55,622 bases of DNA from Holdemanella porci (GTDB lineage Bacteria > Bacillota_I > Bacilli_A > Erysipelotrichales > Erysipelotrichaceae). The stretch is from positions 1-55,622 of the forward strand of contig NZ_VUMR01000005.1 in the NCBI RefSeq assembly GCF_009696075.1, given 5' to 3'. The translations under genes were made by a program, and so were the position numbers. A model generated the notes under the pieces. It saw only the letters and a list, made by a program, of their open reading frames with translations. It was not told the origin of the DNA and did not search any database. Of this stretch, positions 52,402 through 55,622 are shown piece by piece (position 1 is the first letter of the stretch; each line of letters opens with the position of its first letter).

Positions 52402-53084
52402 AAACTCTTATACCCACCTTTATTCGAATCGTGAATCACATATCCTTTATCTAACATAATCGTACGTTTTTTAAAGCGGTCAACCAATACTTTATCATGT
52501 GTAACCATCATGATTGTTGTATCTAGTTTTTGGTTGATCTTTTCTAATAATGAAATAATTTCTAAACTCTTTTCGGGATCTAGATTTCCTGTTGGTTCAT
52601 CCGCAATCAAAACTTTTGGTTTATTCGCAATGGCACGGCCAATCGTTACACGCTGTTGTTGTCCTCCAGATAATTCGTCTGGATAACTTCTAGCCTTTTC
52701 TTTCAAATCAACAAGCTCTAATACTTCCATTACACGTTTACGAATTTGTTTGCGTGGCATACCCACAACTTCTAGGGCAAAGGCAATATTTTCAAAGACA
52801 GTTAATTTTGGAAGTAAACGATAATCTTGAAATACGCAGCCAACATTACGTCTATAGTATGGAACTTTTCTATGTTTTAAAGCCCCTACATTAATACCAT
52901 CTACAATAACTGTACCTTCATCTGGAACTTCTTCTCCATTTAGCACTTTGATCAATGTAGATTTACCAGAACCTGTGGCTCCAATCACATAAACAAATTC
53001 ACCTTTATCAATATGTAAATTGACATGATTTAAAGCATGTACTCCATTGGGATATGCTTTTGAAACATCTTTTAAATCAATCAT
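52398..53084 (-). CDS. ftsE: Cell division ATP-binding protein FtsE
   Basis: A 228-residue ABC ATPase. Walker A is IGATGSGKSTLI, the Q-loop region VFQDYRLLPKLTVFEN, the signature LSGGQQQRVTIGRA, Walker B VLIADEPTGNLDPE and the switch His in MMVTHD. Start at the ATG 53084, behind TTAGGAGGAACATT; the longer in-frame ORF to 53204 overlaps the upstream gene out of frame and does not look like FtsE. It is the only FtsE in the window but is flanked by two FtsX genes. Confidence 0.97.
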   Translation of the reverse strand: MIDLKDVSKAYPNGVHALNHVNLHIDKGEFVYVIGATGSGKSTLIKVLNGEEVPDEGTVIVDGINVGALKHRKVPYYRRNVGCVFQDYRLLPKLTVFENIAFALEVVGMPRKQIRKRVMEVLELVDLKEKARSYPDELSGGQQQRVTIGRAIANKPKVLIADEPTGNLDPEKSLEIISLLEKINQKLDTTIMMVTHDKVLVDRFKKRTIMLDKGYVIHDSNKGGYKSL

Positions 53085-53094
53085 AATGTTCCTC

Positions 53095-54459
53095 CTAACT
53101 AAAGAACTTTTCTGGTCTTTCCCTGCAAGGCGCTGCTTTGCCAGCTTCACAAGAAGTACCTGTGCCTGACCAGCCTGTTCCCCACGCAAAATCAGCACTC
53201 GCACTAAAACGAGCTACCGCATCACTTACAGACATTGAACCTAGATTATAGACTTCAACATGTGTATGTGGCCCACTTGAATTTCCTGAATTTCCCGATA
53301 ATGCGATTGCTTGTCCTTGTGAAACGCTTTGTCCTGCACTTACGTAGATTGTTTGCGACAAGTGACAGAAACTTACGGCATAAAGTGTATCATTCACATT
53401 ACACAACATTTCTATTGTGTTTCCACCACCATAAGGATATCCTGACCAGTTACCCAAATAGCCTGAGTTGCTTCCTACAGGGGCTGCGGCATATAAAATA
53501 ACACCGCTTGCCGGAGCTACTACAGTTGTACCAATTGGAGCTGCCCAATCGAGTCCTAAGTGCATGCCTCCACCAGGATATGCCCATGTACCTGCACTTT
53601 TACTTCCACCTTGTATAGGATGTATAAATCCAGATACGGATTCAATCGATCCTGAGAAGTTTGTTGAAATCACAAAGTCTCGAATGCTATTCATGTCCAC
53701 TTGTGCGGAACGTTTCTGTGCTTCTAATTCTGTAATTTTTTTCTGATATTCTTCAACTAGTTTATTATAAGATTCCTCTAATTCACTGGCCTGCTGTTTT
53801 TGCGATTCTAATTCTGCCTTTTGACTTTTTGCGTCCTCATCTAAACGTTTTTGTTCATCTTGCTGCAAAACAAGTTCTTTCTTTAATTTATTTAACTTTT
53901 TAATTTGTGACTGATCATCTTCTGTGATTCTTTCAACTCCAGAAATACGGCGAAGCATATCACTTAAACTATCCGATCCCATGATCAAGTCTATAATCAT
54001 ATTGGTTCCAATCGTTGTTTGTTCATTTTTCATACGATTTTCGATTTGTTCGTTCCAAGCATCAATTTCAGCTTGTTTTGCCTGAATCTTCTCTTCCAAT
54101 TCTTTAATGTTGTTTTCAATCAATTCAATCGATTTTTCTTTTTCACTTATCTGCGTTTGTAGATTGGAAACCAATTCTTTTTGTTCCTTGGCAAGCTGCT
54201 CCATTTTTGTCGTATCACTCTGCAAAGAAGCGATGCTTGAAGTATAAGCTTCAATACTGTTTTGCAGACTTTGTTTACGATTCTTCTGATATTCCTGAAA
54301 TCCCTGACAAGCTTTTACGCCAGCTTGTGAAGTTTGTGCCTGACTACACTTGGCATACCAGGCTTCTGTATCCGAATAGTCTTCTGCTGAAACAGGCATG
54401 ATTAATGAGCAGGCCATAGCTAAACTTAGAAAACCTGCACAGAATTTATATTTTCTCAT
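53095..54459 (-). CDS. EnvC-like murein hydrolase, coiled coil plus M23 (LytM) domain
   Basis: A 454-residue secreted protein. Signal peptide residues 1-25 (cleavage near VSAED), two long coiled coils (about residues 50-130 and 165-255), and a C-terminal M23 peptidase domain (about 285-420). Zinc ligands are visible in GGMHLGLDWAAP and SGPHTHVEVY. FtsEX normally activates such a coiled-coil hydrolase (PcsB, CwlO or EnvC); placing this gene between the two ftsX copies makes it the likely partner. The C-terminal 30 residues hold two Cys (about SCEAGKAAPCRERPEKF). The ATG at 54459 follows GAGGTGG and overlaps the upstream ftsX stop (ATGA). Confidence 0.9.
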   Translation of the reverse strand: MRKYKFCAGFLSLAMACSLIMPVSAEDYSDTEAWYAKCSQAQTSQAGVKACQGFQEYQKNRKQSLQNSIEAYTSSIASLQSDTTKMEQLAKEQKELVSNLQTQISEKEKSIELIENNIKELEEKIQAKQAEIDAWNEQIENRMKNEQTTIGTNMIIDLIMGSDSLSDMLRRISGVERITEDDQSQIKKLNKLKKELVLQQDEQKRLDEDAKSQKAELESQKQQASELEESYNKLVEEYQKKITELEAQKRSAQVDMNSIRDFVISTNFSGSIESVSGFIHPIQGGSKSAGTWAYPGGGMHLGLDWAAPIGTTVVAPASGVILYAAAPVGSNSGYLGNWSGYPYGGGNTIEMLCNVNDTLYAVSFCHLSQTIYVSAGQSVSQGQAIALSGNSGNSSGPHTHVEVYNLGSMSVSDAVARFSASADFAWGTGWSGTGTSCEAGKAAPCRERPEKFFS

Positions 54460-55358
54460 CTTGTCCACCTCAAATATTTTCTAACGGCTAAATAACTTCC
54501 TAGCATTCCTACAACCATTCCAATCAAAAGAATGCCGCCTGAAGTACACAATACAAATGGATATGGTTTCAGCATACTCATCAAGTCACTAAAAAACATA
54601 CCATTCATTACGTGGTAAAGTCCTGTATAGCCAAATATACAAATCAAAACAGGGCCTAATGCACCCCAAAAGCCGATAAAGATTCCTTCTAATACAAACG
54701 GTAAAGAAATATACCAGTTATAGGCACCAACTGTTCGCATGATCGCAATCTCATCTTTTCGTACTAAAATTGTCATTTTAATAGTATTTCGAATCAAGAA
54801 TACGGCGATCAAAACCATCAATCCAACAAAGACACTTCCCCATACACGGATATTTTTAAACAGTTGAATCGTCGTGTTGATAGCACTACCTCCATATGTA
54901 GCTTGAACAACACCATCCATTTTAGCAATTTTCTTTGTCACTTTTGAAATTTTTGTGTTGTCTTTTAATTCCACATTCAAAACGTCATATAAAGGGTTCT
55001 TGTCCTCTCCCTTATATTGTTTAAACATAGCTCCGTTTTCTTTAATCAACGCATCCAATTCCTCTTCTTTACTTGAATACGTTACTTTTTTTACGGAAGC
55101 AAGCGATGAAATTGAATCGGATAATTCACTAATTCCTTCATCTTCTAGTGTTGGATTTAAAGAGACTTGAATCATAAATTCACTTTCAATTTGACTCGTA
55201 AATCTTCCGACATTCATATAAATCACAAATATAAACAAAGCCATCAATAAAGCAATGCCAATCGATACAATGGAAGAAAAGGTCATCGAGAAATGACGGT
55301 GCATGTCTTTATTGGCACTGCGTACTAATCTTGGTAAACTCTTAAAAAACAGTAACAT
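54456..55358 (-). CDS. FtsX-like permease (copy 2)
   Basis: A 300-residue four-TM permease, paralogous to the FtsX at 51499-52401. TM1 is near residues 28-50; the extracellular loop (about 51-170) has the same layout (SSKEEELDALIKENGAMFKQYKG versus copy 1 SSKDDELELMIKEKGDAFKAYRG, shown to 20 or so residues); TM2-4 follow with KMTILVRKDEIAIMRTVGAYNW. The ATG at 55358 follows TAGGTGAT. It is first in the operon, and the M23 gene overlaps its stop. The sequences differ enough for a separate role or for an FtsX heterodimer. Confidence 0.9.
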   Translation of the reverse strand: MLLFFKSLPRLVRSANKDMHRHFSMTFSSIVSIGIALLMALFIFVIYMNVGRFTSQIESEFMIQVSLNPTLEDEGISELSDSISSLASVKKVTYSSKEEELDALIKENGAMFKQYKGEDKNPLYDVLNVELKDNTKISKVTKKIAKMDGVVQATYGGSAINTTIQLFKNIRVWGSVFVGLMVLIAVFLIRNTIKMTILVRKDEIAIMRTVGAYNWYISLPFVLEGIFIGFWGALGPVLICIFGYTGLYHVMNGMFFSDLMSMLKPYPFVLCTSGGILLIGMVVGMLGSYLAVRKYLRWTR

Positions 55359-55471
55359 TTTTATCACCTACATCACTAATTATAACATACCTATCAAATC
55401 AACCTACAAATCACAAAATTTCACATACACCTTCATTCTAATCCTTTCATGTGAAAACAATATTAAAACAG

Positions 55472-55496
55472 AAAAAAAAGATCGATTTCTCGATCT
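55472..55496 (-). terminator. Intrinsic terminator of a minus-strand gene beyond the right edge
   Basis: AGATCGA and TCGATCT with a 4-nt loop, followed on the minus strand by seven to eight T. It isolates the ftsX2 operon from whatever lies upstream. Confidence 0.75.
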
Positions 55497-55499
55497 CTC

Positions 55500-55535
55500 A
55501 GACTGTTGACAAAGTGACTGTCGACAGTCTTTTTA
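55500..55535 (+). terminator. Strong plus-strand hairpin followed by T run
   Basis: A 12-bp stem (AGACTGTTGACA 55500-55511 with TGTCGACAGTCT 55519-55530, one G-U) closes a 7-nt loop and is followed by TTTT. No plus-strand gene precedes it nearby, so it may be a boundary or the end of a mobile element. Confidence 0.6.
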
Positions 55536-55553
55536 AAATCTGATAAAATATCT

Positions 55554-55622
55554 GTGGCAGAAACGTACTTCATAAACCCAAAAATAGTCGACGTTTCTGC
55601 CATTTATTATGCCAAAAATGAT
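55554..55622 (+). other. Possible start of a plus-strand gene running off the right edge
   Basis: From a GTG at 55554 the frame is open to the window edge for 23 codons (begins VAETYFINPKIVDVS). There is no Shine-Dalgarno; TAAAAT occurs at 55544-55549. A 12-bp perfect inverted repeat, TGGCAGAAACGT (55555-55566) and ACGTTTCTGCCA (55591-55602), lies within. No family can be assigned. Confidence 0.25.

Noticed and set aside
52398-53204. Long FtsE start at 53204
   Set aside because: The extra 40 residues overlap the M23 gene in another frame and do not resemble FtsE; the ATG at 53084 has AGGAGG.
1-55622. CRISPR arrays, rRNA, tRNA genes, prophage
   Set aside because: No regularly spaced repeats, no conserved rRNA blocks, no tRNA-like cloverleaf and no phage structural genes were seen.

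Overview
The window is AT-rich, densely packed DNA from a low-GC Gram-positive bacterium. The evidence for a Firmicute is PolC, RNase J, the cdaA-cdaR-glmM operon, AGGAGG-type ribosome binding sites, and the yybP-ykoY and FMN riboswitches. Protein character and gene order look most like the Erysipelotrichia, but that placement is inference. I see no rRNA, tRNA or CRISPR array. Most genes are on the minus strand, and intrinsic terminators separate the units.

Layout: (1) 0.1-5.5 kb holds a TetR regulator divergent from an MMPL exporter and a secreted coiled-coil protein. (2) 5.5-10.2 kb covers ion and solute transport: two CaCA cation antiporters (one behind a Mn2+-type riboswitch), a frameshifted Rpn-type nuclease, a frameshifted mscL and a dicarboxylate/amino-acid symporter. 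(3) 10.2-17.5 kb is a core operon on the minus strand, ftsW-like, rsmD, coaD, rnc, polC. (4) 17.5-21 kb on the plus strand has def, rnjA and a metallophosphoesterase. (5) 21-26.4 kb has codBA, then creatininase-family, rmuC, macro-domain and mnmM-like genes. (6) 26.5-34.7 kb is accessory: PAP2 phosphatase, alpha/beta hydrolase, broken PNPOx, a DUF7309/DUF6930 gene with a partner, an ammonium transporter fused to PII, MATE, NrdI-like flavodoxin and an interrupted DUF3793. (7) 34.8-45.2 kb has an M42 peptidase, yaaA, an oxidoreductase, a two-component system, glmM-cdaR-cdaA (cyclic di-AMP and cell wall), a HAD phosphatase and a gamma-glutamyltransferase. (8) 45.2-47.9 kb holds a 0.5-kb gene-free stretch that looks like a structured RNA gene, a LytTR regulator, and a decayed ribU/creatininase operon under an intact-looking FMN riboswitch. 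(9) 48-55.4 kb has ftsX2, an EnvC-like M23 hydrolase, ftsE, ftsX1, ctpA and uvrB. The right edge holds terminators and possibly the start of another gene.

Main points for a second look: the roughly 450-nt candidate structured RNA at 45190-45642; three genes whose promoter -10 element sits only 6-7 nt from the start codon with no ribosome binding site (likely leaderless mRNAs); a strong promoter and terminator-like hairpin in the leader of the Amt-PII fusion; two different FtsX proteins around one FtsE and one EnvC-like hydrolase; and nine coding lesions confined to six accessory genes while about 48 kb of other coding sequence is clean. All calls come from reading the sequence; no database search was run.
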